Source: Mucilaginibacter ginsenosidivorans
GTDB taxonomy: Bacteria; Bacteroidota; Bacteroidia; Sphingobacteriales; Sphingobacteriaceae
NCBI RefSeq assembly: GCF_007971025.1
Contig: NZ_CP042436.1
Span: 4,216,001-4,280,000 of the forward strand
Length of the DNA stretch: 64,000 nt
Direction of reading: 5' to 3'
Shown: positions 35,447-43,427 of the stretch, in pieces
How positions within the stretch are numbered: the first letter of the stretch is position 1
How the letters are laid out: each line of letters starts with the position of its first letter
Notes under the pieces: model-generated
What the model saw: only the letters and a program-made list of their open reading frames with translations
Database searches by the model: none
What the model was told of the DNA's origin: nothing
Translations under genes and position numbers: made by a program

Positions 35447-35548
35447 ACCGTTTACGATTTATTTACAAAGGTTACATTTTTATTTACAATCCTGATTCTG
35501 CAGGCCGAAAAATATCAAAGTAATTTTGGTGAATCAAACTAAAAAGAT

Positions 35549-36664
35549 ATGAAAAATAAAAAAATCAAAAGATCACTTGTATTTGCTCCGGCTATCCTCG
35601 TGGTACTATTTCTATTAAATTCTTTTGTAGTAAAAGAAAAGAAAGCGTGGGAGAAAACAGCTAAAGGAACTAAATCAGCGCATGTGCCAATTATTTTCAG
35701 ATCCACTGATGGCGGACAAACATGGCAGGACATTAGCAAGGGGCTGCCTGAAAATTTGCAGAGAGAAGGGGTATGGAGAGATGGCTTATTGGCAAATGAC
35801 CGGGGGCTCTATCTGCGTGCCGGAAATGGGGTCTATCACAGCGAACCAAATTCCACAACTCCTTTTTGGACAAAAGAGGTTCTATCCGGCCCACAGCGTA
35901 ACATTGCCCCTGGCAATAATGGAATATTTGCATATGATTTCAGGGGGCAATTTTTAAAGAAAATAAACGGAAGAAGTGAATGGTCGCCCGTGTACGCAAA
36001 TTTTCAGGAGGAAGCCGTACGCCTTAACAGAACAATAGATTGGATGTACAAGAATTATAAAGAGAAACAAGTAAGCAGCCTTTTTGAAACTACGCGAGGC
36101 ACAGTTTTCATCGGCTCCAACAATGCCCTTTATAAATCCAATAACAGTGGAAAAACCTGGAAATACGTGCCTGTTGGAGGCTGGGTGATGAAAATAGCAG
36201 AGTCAAACGGTGTACTCCTGGCTTCCAGTTCACAGGGAATATTAAGATCGACCGACGACGGCGAAAGCTGGGTCCGTGTGATCAGTGAAGGGGATGCCGG
36301 CATCGCTGTGGAACGTATAGATGGAGGATTTGCTGCAATAGTAAATAACAAAATAGCCCATTCAAACAGCGTACACATTTCACGGGATAATGGAAAAACC
36401 TGGAATACAATAGGTGAAGAGCTGCAACCCTCGTGGAGTAATTCGTTAATGGGAAAAATAGGCTTAGTTCAATCTTCATCGGACATCTCATCCATCAAAC
36501 AAATGGGTAAATATTTAATATGTGGTCGCTCAGATGAAATATTCCGTTCATCTGATATGGGCAAAACATGGGAAAAATTGTCACTTCCTGCTATAGGGAA
36601 TTTTGGTTTCGATTTATCTGTTTCAGGGAACGTGATCTATGCCATACCAAATAAAGGATGTTGA
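35549..36664 (+). CDS. Asp-box (BNR-type) beta-propeller protein
   Basis: 371 residues with an N-terminal hydrophobic signal or anchor (FAPAILVVLFLLNSFVV). At least six Asp-box motifs of the S-x-D-x-G-x-T/S-W kind: STDGGQTW, SNNSGKTW, STDDGESW, SRDNGKTW and SSDMGKTW, as in sialidases, VPS10 and photosystem assembly factors. No catalytic sialidase residues can be confirmed. It is divergent from the regulator, 102 bases away, so it is the best candidate target. The stop follows IPNKGC; no further domain. Confidence 0.8.
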   Translation: MKNKKIKRSLVFAPAILVVLFLLNSFVVKEKKAWEKTAKGTKSAHVPIIFRSTDGGQTWQDISKGLPENLQREGVWRDGLLANDRGLYLRAGNGVYHSEPNSTTPFWTKEVLSGPQRNIAPGNNGIFAYDFRGQFLKKINGRSEWSPVYANFQEEAVRLNRTIDWMYKNYKEKQVSSLFETTRGTVFIGSNNALYKSNNSGKTWKYVPVGGWVMKIAESNGVLLASSSQGILRSTDDGESWVRVISEGDAGIAVERIDGGFAAIVNNKIAHSNSVHISRDNGKTWNTIGEELQPSWSNSLMGKIGLVQSSSDISSIKQMGKYLICGRSDEIFRSSDMGKTWEKLSLPAIGNFGFDLSVSGNVIYAIPNKGC

Positions 36665-37038
36665 AAAATTCCAACCTCAGAAATAAATATTGCGATCTGT
36701 TCGCCCTCGTTTACAACACTTTGCAGCGATAAGAAATATCATTTAAATGACACCGGTATTTTAGTGGAAAAAAAGAGGGTAACCATGGTTAACACATTTT
36801 TTGACTATTTTAATATAAAACACTAACAATCAGATTATTATATAAATAATATACAAAATTGTGTTAACCATGTTACCTCCCTCCGTGCTCGGGCAAGTAC
36901 CAGGAGTAAATACCTCCATAGCTGCCTGGGTCGGTCCTGCGTCGATATCAAGCTATAAATTTGCCGGCTTTAGTTGCGATGCAGAATTGATAACATTTCC
37001 TTACCTTAGTTACCACACGTCCTAAACCATTACAATTT
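36665..37038. other. 374-base gap containing a short inverted-repeat element
   Basis: After the Asp-box gene. AT-rich; apart from the inverted-repeat structure at 36777-36879 I see no gene, promoter or RNA. Confidence 0.4.
36777..36879. repeat. Inverted-repeat (MITE-like) element
   Basis: The left arm (GGGTAACCATGGTTAACACA, then T-rich) and right arm (TGTGTTAACCATGTTACC, preceded by A-rich) are reverse complements over about 22 bases with one or two mismatches, around a 50-base AT-rich centre. The core TAACCATGGTTA is itself a palindrome. Total about 103 bases. No transposase nearby. Confidence 0.6.
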
Positions 37039-37614
37039 ATGCATTTGTCACAATCAATTTTACTTTATACATCACTTGTTATTACAGCATTTGTTAGTGG
37101 CAATTATCAAAACACGCAATCAACCACCTATAACAAAGTCACTTATGATGAATTTAAGAAAACTGTCGATCGCAATAAAAACCTTTTGATTAAAAATCCA
37201 ACAACGGATATTGGTAATTATCTGTTCAAACTGATAGATGAGGATATTTATAATTATTGGGCCGGTACACCCTGGGGTTTTTATGGGGCTACACGGCAAC
37301 CTAAAACAGGCAGCATTGCCTGTGGATATTTCGTAACCAATACCTTAACAGACCTGGGTTTTAAGATCGATCGGGTCGAACTTGCTGAATGCCGTTCCGG
37401 AGACATGATCAAAAAACTCTGCGTTGAGATTAGGTCATTTTACAGCCTTAACAAATTGAATAGTTATTTAGCTAAACAGCCGGTCAACTCTGTTTTTATT
37501 ATTGGCCTTGATTTTCATACCGGCTATATTGTTAAAACCGCTACGGATAGCTATTTCTTTCACTCCAACTATATAAAAAAGGAAGGAGTAATAAGAGAAA
37601 AAATAAATTCGTAA
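37039..37614 (+). CDS. Secreted papain-like/NlpC-like peptidase candidate
   Basis: 191 residues with a hydrophobic N-terminus (SILLYTSLVITAFVSGNYQ). ACGYFVTNTL (candidate catalytic Cys), FHTGYIV (candidate His) and YFFHSNY (candidate third residue) follow the Cys-His-polar order of NlpC/P60 and CHAP cysteine peptidases, and WAGTPWGFYGATRQP upstream fits their substrate loop. If active it would cut peptidoglycan stem peptides or other exported substrates. Not a clear family match by eye; AT-rich and in the accessory stretch. Confidence 0.5.
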   Translation: MHLSQSILLYTSLVITAFVSGNYQNTQSTTYNKVTYDEFKKTVDRNKNLLIKNPTTDIGNYLFKLIDEDIYNYWAGTPWGFYGATRQPKTGSIACGYFVTNTLTDLGFKIDRVELAECRSGDMIKKLCVEIRSFYSLNKLNSYLAKQPVNSVFIIGLDFHTGYIVKTATDSYFFHSNYIKKEGVIREKINS

Positions 37615-37949
37615 CAAGCGCTAAGCACCAATAAATTCTTCATAATCGGCAGCTCAACAGCAAACGACAATCTGTTACGAAAATGGGTTGCAGGTAAGCT
37701 GGTGAACTGAGTGGCGGGTATCGCTTTAAATCAGGGTTCGACTTAAGGAAGCGCCCGACCCTATCGCAGGGCCGAATACATTTGGAATCGAACGGAAGGC
37801 CTGGTATAAAAATACCAGCTTTTGTTGTTTTGATTGCCCCCTATTTCCATACTTAAAATAGGTATTTTCTGATGCTATTTTTCTTTCTGCTTTGACTTTT
37901 CATTTATCCGGGGAATTAAACGTACCTTGCCACCTTAACAAACAAAATA
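37615..37949. other. 335-base gap before the cold-shock operon
   Basis: Contains copy B of the repeated hairpin (37799-37828) and then the promoter/leader of the cold-shock gene. Cold-shock leaders are often long and structured; nothing more specific is visible. Confidence 0.4.
37799..37828 (+). other. Hairpin with repeated sequence (copy B)
   Basis: CTGGTAT-AAAA-ATACCAG stem (37801-37818) followed by CTTTTGTTGTTTTG. Core shared with 34420-34446. It sits about 120 bases before the cold-shock start and could be a terminator-like leader structure. Confidence 0.5.
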
Positions 37950-38141
37950 ATGGCAACAGGAACAGTAAAATTTTTTAATGAGTCAAAAGGTTTCGGCTTT
38001 ATTACCCCTGCCAGTGGCGGCAAGGAAGTATTTGTGCACGTTACAGGCCTGATCGATAAGATCCGCGAAAACGACCAGGTTAGTTACGATGTGGAAGAAG
38101 GTAAAAAAGGTCCGAGCGCGGTTAACGTAAAAAAAGCATAA
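37950..38141 (+). CDS. cspA: Cold-shock protein (CspA family)
   Basis: 63 residues, a complete cold-shock beta-barrel with RNP1 GFGFITP and RNP2 VFVHVT and the start GTVKFFNESKGFGF. Binds single-stranded nucleic acid as an RNA chaperone. First gene of a three-gene group; the next gene starts 6 bases later with TTG and carries a second, diverged cold-shock domain. Confidence 0.95.
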   Translation: MATGTVKFFNESKGFGFITPASGGKEVFVHVTGLIDKIRENDQVSYDVEEGKKGPSAVNVKKA

Positions 38142-38147
38142 ACAGAA

Positions 38148-38597
38148 TTGGGAAGATCAACAGAAACATTTAGTAAAAAAGAGCGGGAAAAAGCCCGTCA
38201 AAAAAAGTCAAGGGACAAAAAGGAAAAGGCTGAGGAGCGAAAAGCTAATGCCGGCAAGGGTAAAAGCCTTGAAGACATGATGGCTTATATTGACGAGTAT
38301 GGAAATATTACGTCGACCCCGCCCGACCCTTCAAGAAAGATAAAGGTTAATGCAGAAGATATCCAGGTTGGCGTTGCCAAGCAAACGGACATACCTGTTG
38401 ACACCGTGAGAAATGGTGTTGTAAGCTTTTTCAACGAATCAAAGGGTTACGGTTTTATCAAGGACCTGCAAACACAGGAAAGCATTTTTGTGCATATTAA
38501 TGCTTTAACCGAGCCGCTGAAGGAAAACAACATGGTTACTTTTGAAACTGAGCAGGGCCAGAAAGGCCTGTCTGCGATCAAAGTAAAAAAGAAATAA
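38148..38597 (+). CDS. Basic-tail plus cold-shock-domain protein
   Basis: 149 residues with a TTG start at 38148, 6 bases after cspA. N-terminal about 85 residues are very basic and Lys/Arg/Glu-rich (KKEREKARQKKSRDKKEKAEERK), then a cold-shock domain with GVVSFFNESKGYGFIKD and ESIFVHINALTE, ending KVKKK. Likely an RNA-binding chaperone with an extra RNA- or ribosome-binding tail. No in-frame ATG exists near the start; the spacing to cspA argues for translational coupling. Confidence 0.85.
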   Translation: MGRSTETFSKKEREKARQKKSRDKKEKAEERKANAGKGKSLEDMMAYIDEYGNITSTPPDPSRKIKVNAEDIQVGVAKQTDIPVDTVRNGVVSFFNESKGYGFIKDLQTQESIFVHINALTEPLKENNMVTFETEQGQKGLSAIKVKKK

Positions 38598-38599
38598 CC

Positions 38600-38842
38600 G
38601 TGGTAAGCAAAACAACAACGGCGTCGGCAGCGCAAAAGGAAAATTTCAGAACAACGTTTGCAGAAATAGTAAAAGACAACCCACTCTTAAAAGATCAGTA
38701 TTCCATCCAGTTTTTCGAAACGGCGCAAAAAAGCAATTATGCCTTTAGCGGCCGCGATGGAAAATCGATGAATATCTTGTTGAGCCTGACTTTGAAAGAA
38801 ACTGAAAAATATAAGATTCTTAAAAGCTCCTGGCTACGCTAA
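38600..38842 (+). CDS. Small unknown protein, third gene of the cold-shock operon
   Basis: 80 residues starting with GTG at 38600, directly after the stop of the preceding gene (TAA 38595-38597). No signal or membrane segment; KTTTASAAQKENFRTTFAEIVKDNP then LLKDQYSIQFFETAQKSNYAF. Unknown family. The GTG start with a 2-base spacing suggests coupling to the upstream gene. A perfect 22-bp palindrome and a terminator follow. Confidence 0.65.
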   Translation: MVSKTTTASAAQKENFRTTFAEIVKDNPLLKDQYSIQFFETAQKSNYAFSGRDGKSMNILLSLTLKETEKYKILKSSWLR

Positions 38843-38850
38843 CCCGAACC

Positions 38851-38872
38851 GGCTAATAACCGGTTATTAGCC
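38851..38872. promoter_or_regulatory. Perfect 22-bp palindrome
   Basis: GGCTAATAACC directly followed by GGTTATTAGCC, with no loop. It lies between the operon end and the terminator hairpin. A loop-free perfect palindrome this long is more like a protein-binding site than an RNA terminator. Confidence 0.6.
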
Positions 38873-38893
38873 AAACAAAACTCAAAATGCACG

Positions 38894-38926
38894 AAAGCTG
38901 GTCGGAATGACCGGCTTTTATTATTT
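38894..38926 (+). terminator. Terminator after the cold-shock operon
   Basis: AAAGCTGGTC-GGAAT-GACCGGCTTT stem followed by TATTATTTT. The stem core belongs to the same GGTC/GACCGGC style as the hairpin at 47260. Confidence 0.88.
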
Positions 38927-38949
38927 TGCACGCTTATACAACCTGGATT

Positions 38950-40404
38950 ATGCCGAACAATATCTGCAGGACAAGCTGTATTTTACTGCTGTTTATTTTA
39001 TTTTCATTTACAGGCGCGGCACAACGGCCGGACGTATCTTTTACTTCATCAGATAAAAATTTAGAAAAGGCGTTCGCCTGGGCCAAAGGTATGGCCCTAC
39101 GCTACAAGGGCAACAACTCAGATGCGGTTGGCCCCTGGTATGAGGCCGCACTGCCTTCGCGGTATGCCTTTTGCATGCGCGACGTATCCCATCAATGCAT
39201 TGGGGCCGGGATATTGGGATTGAGCCGTGAAAACTATAACATGATCGGCCTTTTTGCCCGCAATATATCGGCGGCAAAGGATTGGTGCTCGTATTGGGAA
39301 ATCAACAAATGGGGTAAGGCTGCTCCGGAAGATTACAGGAACGACCGGGAATTCTGGTACAATCTTCCGGCTAATTTCGATGTTCTGTATGCCTCCTGGC
39401 GCCTTTACCTTTGGACAGGCGATAAGCGGTATATCAATGACTCAGCCTTAGTTAATTTTCAGCAGAAAACAGCCAGGGAATATATTGACAGGTGGGTGCT
39501 TGCCGCCGATTCGTTGCTGACACGGCCCATCCATCCAAACAAGGCTATTCCGTTCAACGAAAAGGACGCCTTTAGCACGTGCAGGGGTCTTCCATCCTAT
39601 TCCGAAGGCATACCCAAACTCAAATCGGGTATCGACCTGGTGGCCGGTCTGTACAGGGGCCTGCTTACCTATTCGGATATACTTGCCTGCAAAGGGTTAA
39701 AAAAGGAAGCGGCTTATTATGCCCGCAAAGCTGAAACATACCGCAGGCGTATTGAAAGTGACTGGTGGGACGCCCAGGCCGGGCAATACAACACCCTATA
39801 CGGAGACTCCGGAAAATTTGCAAAGGACCCAGGCGAAACATTCCTGGTTTGGTTCGATGCTTTACGAGATACAACGCGCCTGAAAAAGACGGTGGCACAC
39901 ATGGCCGCCAACTATGCGAATATCGAGAACACTTCCTATTATCCTTACCTGTTTTATAAAAACGGGCTGTGGGATGAAGCAAGAAAATGCATCCTTTACC
40001 TTTCGGACCCGGCTACGCCGCGCCGGGAATATCCCGAAGTTTCGTTCAGCGTCGTCGAGGGTATCGTTCAAGGTTTGATGGGTGTTTCGCCCGACGCGCG
40101 AACGGGAACTATCAGTACGGTGTTCAGGATGAACGGAGACGGATCGGCAGTCATCAAACATTTGCCCGTTTTGAATAGCAATATCGACCTGAGCCACCTT
40201 AGTAATCGCCAATCTGCATTGAGCAATGATGGCAAACAAGCCCTTAAATGGAAAGCTATGTTTTATGGGGATTACCGCAAAGCGTACGCCAATGGCATAT
40301 TATACCAGTTGAAGAAGGAGACCGATGAAACGGGGAATAAAATTTCCTATGCCATCATAGTCATTAAACCGGGGACGACAGCGGATGTAAGGGTGGAAAG
40401 GTAA
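38950..40404 (+). CDS. Secreted six-hairpin (alpha/alpha)6 glycosidase-like protein
   Basis: 484 residues from ATG 38950, which starts a signal peptide (LLLFILFSFTGAAQ); the open frame begins at 38926 with TTG. The mature part has the helical toroid pattern: WYEAALPSRYAFCMRDVSHQ, EFWYNLPANFDVLYASW, YSEGIPKLKSGIDLVAGLY, and DWWDAQAGQYNTLYGDSG. The acidic groups in these helices resemble GH116/GH78-like six-hairpin glycosidases, with the first motif (RDVSHQ) a common substrate site. Enzyme class cannot be fixed. A terminator precedes; none seen after. Confidence 0.75.
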   Translation: MPNNICRTSCILLLFILFSFTGAAQRPDVSFTSSDKNLEKAFAWAKGMALRYKGNNSDAVGPWYEAALPSRYAFCMRDVSHQCIGAGILGLSRENYNMIGLFARNISAAKDWCSYWEINKWGKAAPEDYRNDREFWYNLPANFDVLYASWRLYLWTGDKRYINDSALVNFQQKTAREYIDRWVLAADSLLTRPIHPNKAIPFNEKDAFSTCRGLPSYSEGIPKLKSGIDLVAGLYRGLLTYSDILACKGLKKEAAYYARKAETYRRRIESDWWDAQAGQYNTLYGDSGKFAKDPGETFLVWFDALRDTTRLKKTVAHMAANYANIENTSYYPYLFYKNGLWDEARKCILYLSDPATPRREYPEVSFSVVEGIVQGLMGVSPDARTGTISTVFRMNGDGSAVIKHLPVLNSNIDLSHLSNRQSALSNDGKQALKWKAMFYGDYRKAYANGILYQLKKETDETGNKISYAIIVIKPGTTADVRVER

Positions 40405-40486
40405 ATCAATTTTTTATTGGTAATAGTTGAAAACAGTGGACGGTTTAAATTCCCGCCCTACTCCTTCCATTTTCATATGGGTCTGC

Positions 40487-40516
40487 TTGCAGTCTTCCGA
40501 ATTTTTCTTATATTCA
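40487..40516 (+). promoter_or_regulatory. Candidate promoter for the cytochrome b gene
   Basis: TTG at 40487-40489, 19-base gap, TATATTCA at 40509-40516. The -33 and spacing match the phylum consensus; the -7 matches TAnnTTTG at six of eight positions. The gene starts 20 bases later. Confidence 0.45.
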
Positions 40517-40535
40517 AACCTTTATAACCAACAGA

Positions 40536-41297
40536 ATGGAAAGCATTCGCCACAAACGCTGGGTTAAAGGCAGCCATTTCATTATCACCCTGAGTTTCCT
40601 TGCATTATCGTTCAGCGGGTTTGTGATCCTGATGTCGCACCCAAGGCTATATTGGGGCGAAGTTGGTAATGATCTTACCCCTGCCCTGTTCGAGTTACCC
40701 ATAAGCCGAAACTATCACCATGGCGGCTGGGAAAAAAGCGAAGCTTTCTTTAAAACGGCTAACTCACCGGTAACCGCCGGGCGAACTTATGACATTTTCA
40801 ACCAGAATGGCTGGGGCCGCAGCACGCACTTTCTGGCTGCATGGTTCCTGGTGATTACCGGTGTCATCTATTTACTGGCGGGCTTTTTCACAGGGCATTT
40901 CAGGCGCAATATCTGGCCGCGGATCAAAGAGCTTAAACCGGGTTTGCTATGGCACGATCTGGTGGCACATTTCCGCAGGCAAACCTTATCCGGGAACCGC
41001 TCACAATACGGACTACTGCAGCGATGCACTTATTTTAGTGTCATCTTCTTCCTGCTGCCGTTAATAGCTCTGACAGGCATGACCATGTCGCCTGCTATAA
41101 CGGCCGGGTATCCGTTCCTGACCAAAATATTTTTCGGGGTGCAGTCGGCGCGCACTATTCATTTTTTTGCTTCGGTTGCGCTAATACTCTTCCTGCTGGT
41201 GCATATCGTAATGGTTGTGCGGTCGGGATTCAAACAAAATATACTGGCTATTACAATTGGTAAAAGAAATGGAAAAAAAACTGATCAACAGGCGTAA
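40536..41297 (+). CDS. Cytochrome b561-type membrane protein
   Basis: 253 residues, four to five membrane helices. His residues that could ligate haem lie in KGSHFIITLSF (helix 1) and TIHFFASVALILFLLVHIVMV (last helices), as in the thiosulfate reductase/formate dehydrogenase cytochrome b family. It would hand electrons across the membrane to the molybdopterin enzyme encoded next; the two genes overlap (41269-41297). The pair resembles MsrQ/MsrP or sulfite oxidase-type systems. Confidence 0.82.
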   Translation: MESIRHKRWVKGSHFIITLSFLALSFSGFVILMSHPRLYWGEVGNDLTPALFELPISRNYHHGGWEKSEAFFKTANSPVTAGRTYDIFNQNGWGRSTHFLAAWFLVITGVIYLLAGFFTGHFRRNIWPRIKELKPGLLWHDLVAHFRRQTLSGNRSQYGLLQRCTYFSVIFFLLPLIALTGMTMSPAITAGYPFLTKIFFGVQSARTIHFFASVALILFLLVHIVMVVRSGFKQNILAITIGKRNGKKTDQQA

Positions 41298-42024
41298 AGC
41301 GATCTATACCGGGCTAACCTCCGTCGGTGGTCTGCTACTGACCGGCTGTTTCAAAAAGCCGATGCCGCCAACGTACGGCAATATCCTGCGCATGGGCGAT
41401 GCTTTTACTTACATCGCCCAGCGGACACTGCTGCCCGGTCAGTCGCTGGCTAAGGAATACGGGAAGAGCGATATATCCTCGTTTCCGGCGACGGGAACCA
41501 TTAACCCGGCAAACCCGGAGATCAAGTTCTCCTACAATAAAGATTACCGTGCCCTGCAGCAAAATAATTTTAAAGATTTTGTGCTCTCGGTTGAAGGCTT
41601 CGTAGCCAAACCGTGCAAGTACAGCATGGACGACCTTAAAAAGCTGGGGCAGCGCACGCAAATTACCCGCCATACCTGCGAAGAAGGCTGGAACGCCATT
41701 GCCGAATGGAGCGGAATACCCCTTAGCGCTGTACTGCAGCATGCCGGTATTTTACCGGCAGCGCGCTGTGTAAGCTTATATGGCTACGATAATTATGCCG
41801 AAAGTATTGACATGCTCGACGCCTTTCATCCGCAAACTATACTGGCCCATAGCATGAATGGCGAAAACCTGCCCATTCAGCACGGTGCACCGCTAAGGCT
41901 CAGGGTTGAAACCCAGATAGGCTATAAAAGTGTTAAATATGTGCACCGGATAGTAGTGACCGATAAATTTGTAGATGCTAACGGTGATATACCGGCGGGT
42001 TGGTCGTGGTATGTGGGCATCTGA
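41269..42024 (+). CDS. Molybdopterin-dependent oxidoreductase (sulfite oxidase/MsrP fold)
   Basis: 251 residues from ATG 41269, inside the cytochrome b frame; the longer start at 41215 only adds overlapping sequence. N-terminal RRKAIYTGLTSVGGLLLTGC is a signal with lipobox-like TGC. Sulfite-oxidase-type fold with the molybdenum-ligand Cys in TRHTCEEGWN, then FHPQTILAHSMNGENLPIQHGAPLRL and YKSVKYVHRIVV. Likely a periplasmic reductase or oxidase for sulfoxides or oxyanions that takes electrons from the cytochrome b. Substrate unknown. Confidence 0.85.
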   Translation: MEKKLINRRKAIYTGLTSVGGLLLTGCFKKPMPPTYGNILRMGDAFTYIAQRTLLPGQSLAKEYGKSDISSFPATGTINPANPEIKFSYNKDYRALQQNNFKDFVLSVEGFVAKPCKYSMDDLKKLGQRTQITRHTCEEGWNAIAEWSGIPLSAVLQHAGILPAARCVSLYGYDNYAESIDMLDAFHPQTILAHSMNGENLPIQHGAPLRLRVETQIGYKSVKYVHRIVVTDKFVDANGDIPAGWSWYVGI

Positions 42025-42096
42025 GCGCCCCGCATATTAATGTTCGGCAGGTTCTGCCACTGAAGTATCGCACTCTCACGCCTTCGGAACATCAAT

Positions 42097-42888
42097 TCAA
42101 TGCCGGTACAACTCGTTTTTGAACCTCTTTGCCAGCAATCCGGTAGCTTTTTCGGTATCAATATCCACGACGATAACCCCCGATTTACCATAAGACTGAT
42201 ATGCTAAACATCTGCCATCCGGCGCTATGACCGAACTGGCTGATTCAGGATAACGGAAGCCATAATTTACGCTGGCAAAATAGACGGTGTTTTCCATAGC
42301 ACGCATCATCATAGCTTTTTCATAGTAGGGATTGTCTTTATGGCCCCATTCAGTAAGTTCGGGACCAGCGATATCACTGCCCGTACAATGCGGGTGAAAA
42401 ACGATTTGAGCGCCGCGCTGTGCCGCCCAGCGGACAGATTCGGGGTAACGGAAACCCTCGTGGCATATTGTTATACCGAACTTTACGCCGTTCACTTCAA
42501 AAATGCTGCGCGTGCTGCCTGCTGTCCAAATGTTATCTTCAGTCGGGTCAAGCTGATTTTTGGCCTGGTAGCCTAAAAGGTCGCCCTTATTTGAAATTAC
42601 CTGCGCAACGTTCAACAAATCATCACCTTCATACCAATCCATCGGGATGATAACCGCAATGCCATTTTCTGCAGCCACCGCCCGAATTTTATCCAGTGCC
42701 GATCTTAATTGCCCGGCTGAACATTTTTCAGCGTTAAAACCCATACCCGGGTAACCGGGAACATACGACTCGGGGAAACAGACGATCTCTGCTCGTTGTC
42801 CTGCGGCTTCTTTGACCAGCAGTTCGGCCTGCTTCAGGCTATCATTTAAAGATGTTGGAAAAGGCGGCGAGGCCAGGGCTATTTTCAT
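42097..42888 (-). CDS. Carbon-nitrogen hydrolase (nitrilase superfamily)
   Basis: 263 residues from ATG 42888 (an earlier start at 42918 is less likely). The Glu-Lys-Cys triad is visible: FPESYVPGYPGMG (Glu), AKNQLDPTEDN (Lys) and ITICHEGFRYPE (Cys). Hydrolyses a nitrile or amide bond in the cytoplasm. Single gene, converging on the molybdenum enzyme. Confidence 0.87.
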   Translation of the reverse strand: MKIALASPPFPTSLNDSLKQAELLVKEAAGQRAEIVCFPESYVPGYPGMGFNAEKCSAGQLRSALDKIRAVAAENGIAVIIPMDWYEGDDLLNVAQVISNKGDLLGYQAKNQLDPTEDNIWTAGSTRSIFEVNGVKFGITICHEGFRYPESVRWAAQRGAQIVFHPHCTGSDIAGPELTEWGHKDNPYYEKAMMMRAMENTVYFASVNYGFRYPESASSVIAPDGRCLAYQSYGKSGVIVVDIDTEKATGLLAKRFKNELYRH

Positions 42889-43008
42889 TTTAAAAGGATG
42901 CTCCGATAGTACAAACAAATCTAAAGGTTTAAGGCAACAGGCTCAAATTTGTTGCCGCAATATGTCTATCTTAGAATAACTAATTATTACCTCATTCGGG
43001 ATATCATT

Positions 43009-43419
43009 ATGTCAAAAACTAAGCTGACCGACCAGGAAGAAGTAACGATGCATATTGAAAAACTGGAACCCGGTTTAAGGGATATTATCCGGGAGTTGAG
43101 ACAAATTATCCTTTCCAGCGACCCCGAAGTTGGCGAGCGGATAAAATGGAACAACCCGAGTTTTTTCTACACCGGTGAAATGAAGCCCTTTGACCCGAAG
43201 GAGTATAAAAGGGAGATCATTGTTTTTAACCTGTTCAAAGGGCGGATCATGCTCGTTTTTCCGAGCGGGGCAAAGGTGAACGATACCACCGGTTTTTTAG
43301 AAGGAGATTATAAAGACGGCAGGCGCATCCATGTTTTTAAGGATATGGACGATGTCAGATCAAAGGAAAAGAATTTGCAAAAGATCATAACAGACTGGCT
43401 GAAACTGGTTGATAAATAA
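43009..43419 (+). CDS. DUF1801-domain protein
   Basis: 136 residues from ATG 43009 (frame opens at 42949). IEKLEPGLRDIIRELRQIILSSDPEVGERIKWNNPSFFYTG and KGRIMLVFPSGA follow DUF1801/YdhG-like small proteins of unknown function. It leads the FAD oxidase by 8 bases and is co-directional. Confidence 0.75.
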   Translation: MSKTKLTDQEEVTMHIEKLEPGLRDIIRELRQIILSSDPEVGERIKWNNPSFFYTGEMKPFDPKEYKREIIVFNLFKGRIMLVFPSGAKVNDTTGFLEGDYKDGRRIHVFKDMDDVRSKEKNLQKIITDWLKLVDK

Positions 43420-43427
43420 AAAACAGG

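Noticed and set aside
41215..41268. Longer start for the molybdopterin enzyme
   Set aside because: Adds 18 residues inside the cytochrome b frame with no signal character; the ATG at 41269 precedes the twin-Arg-like lipoprotein signal.
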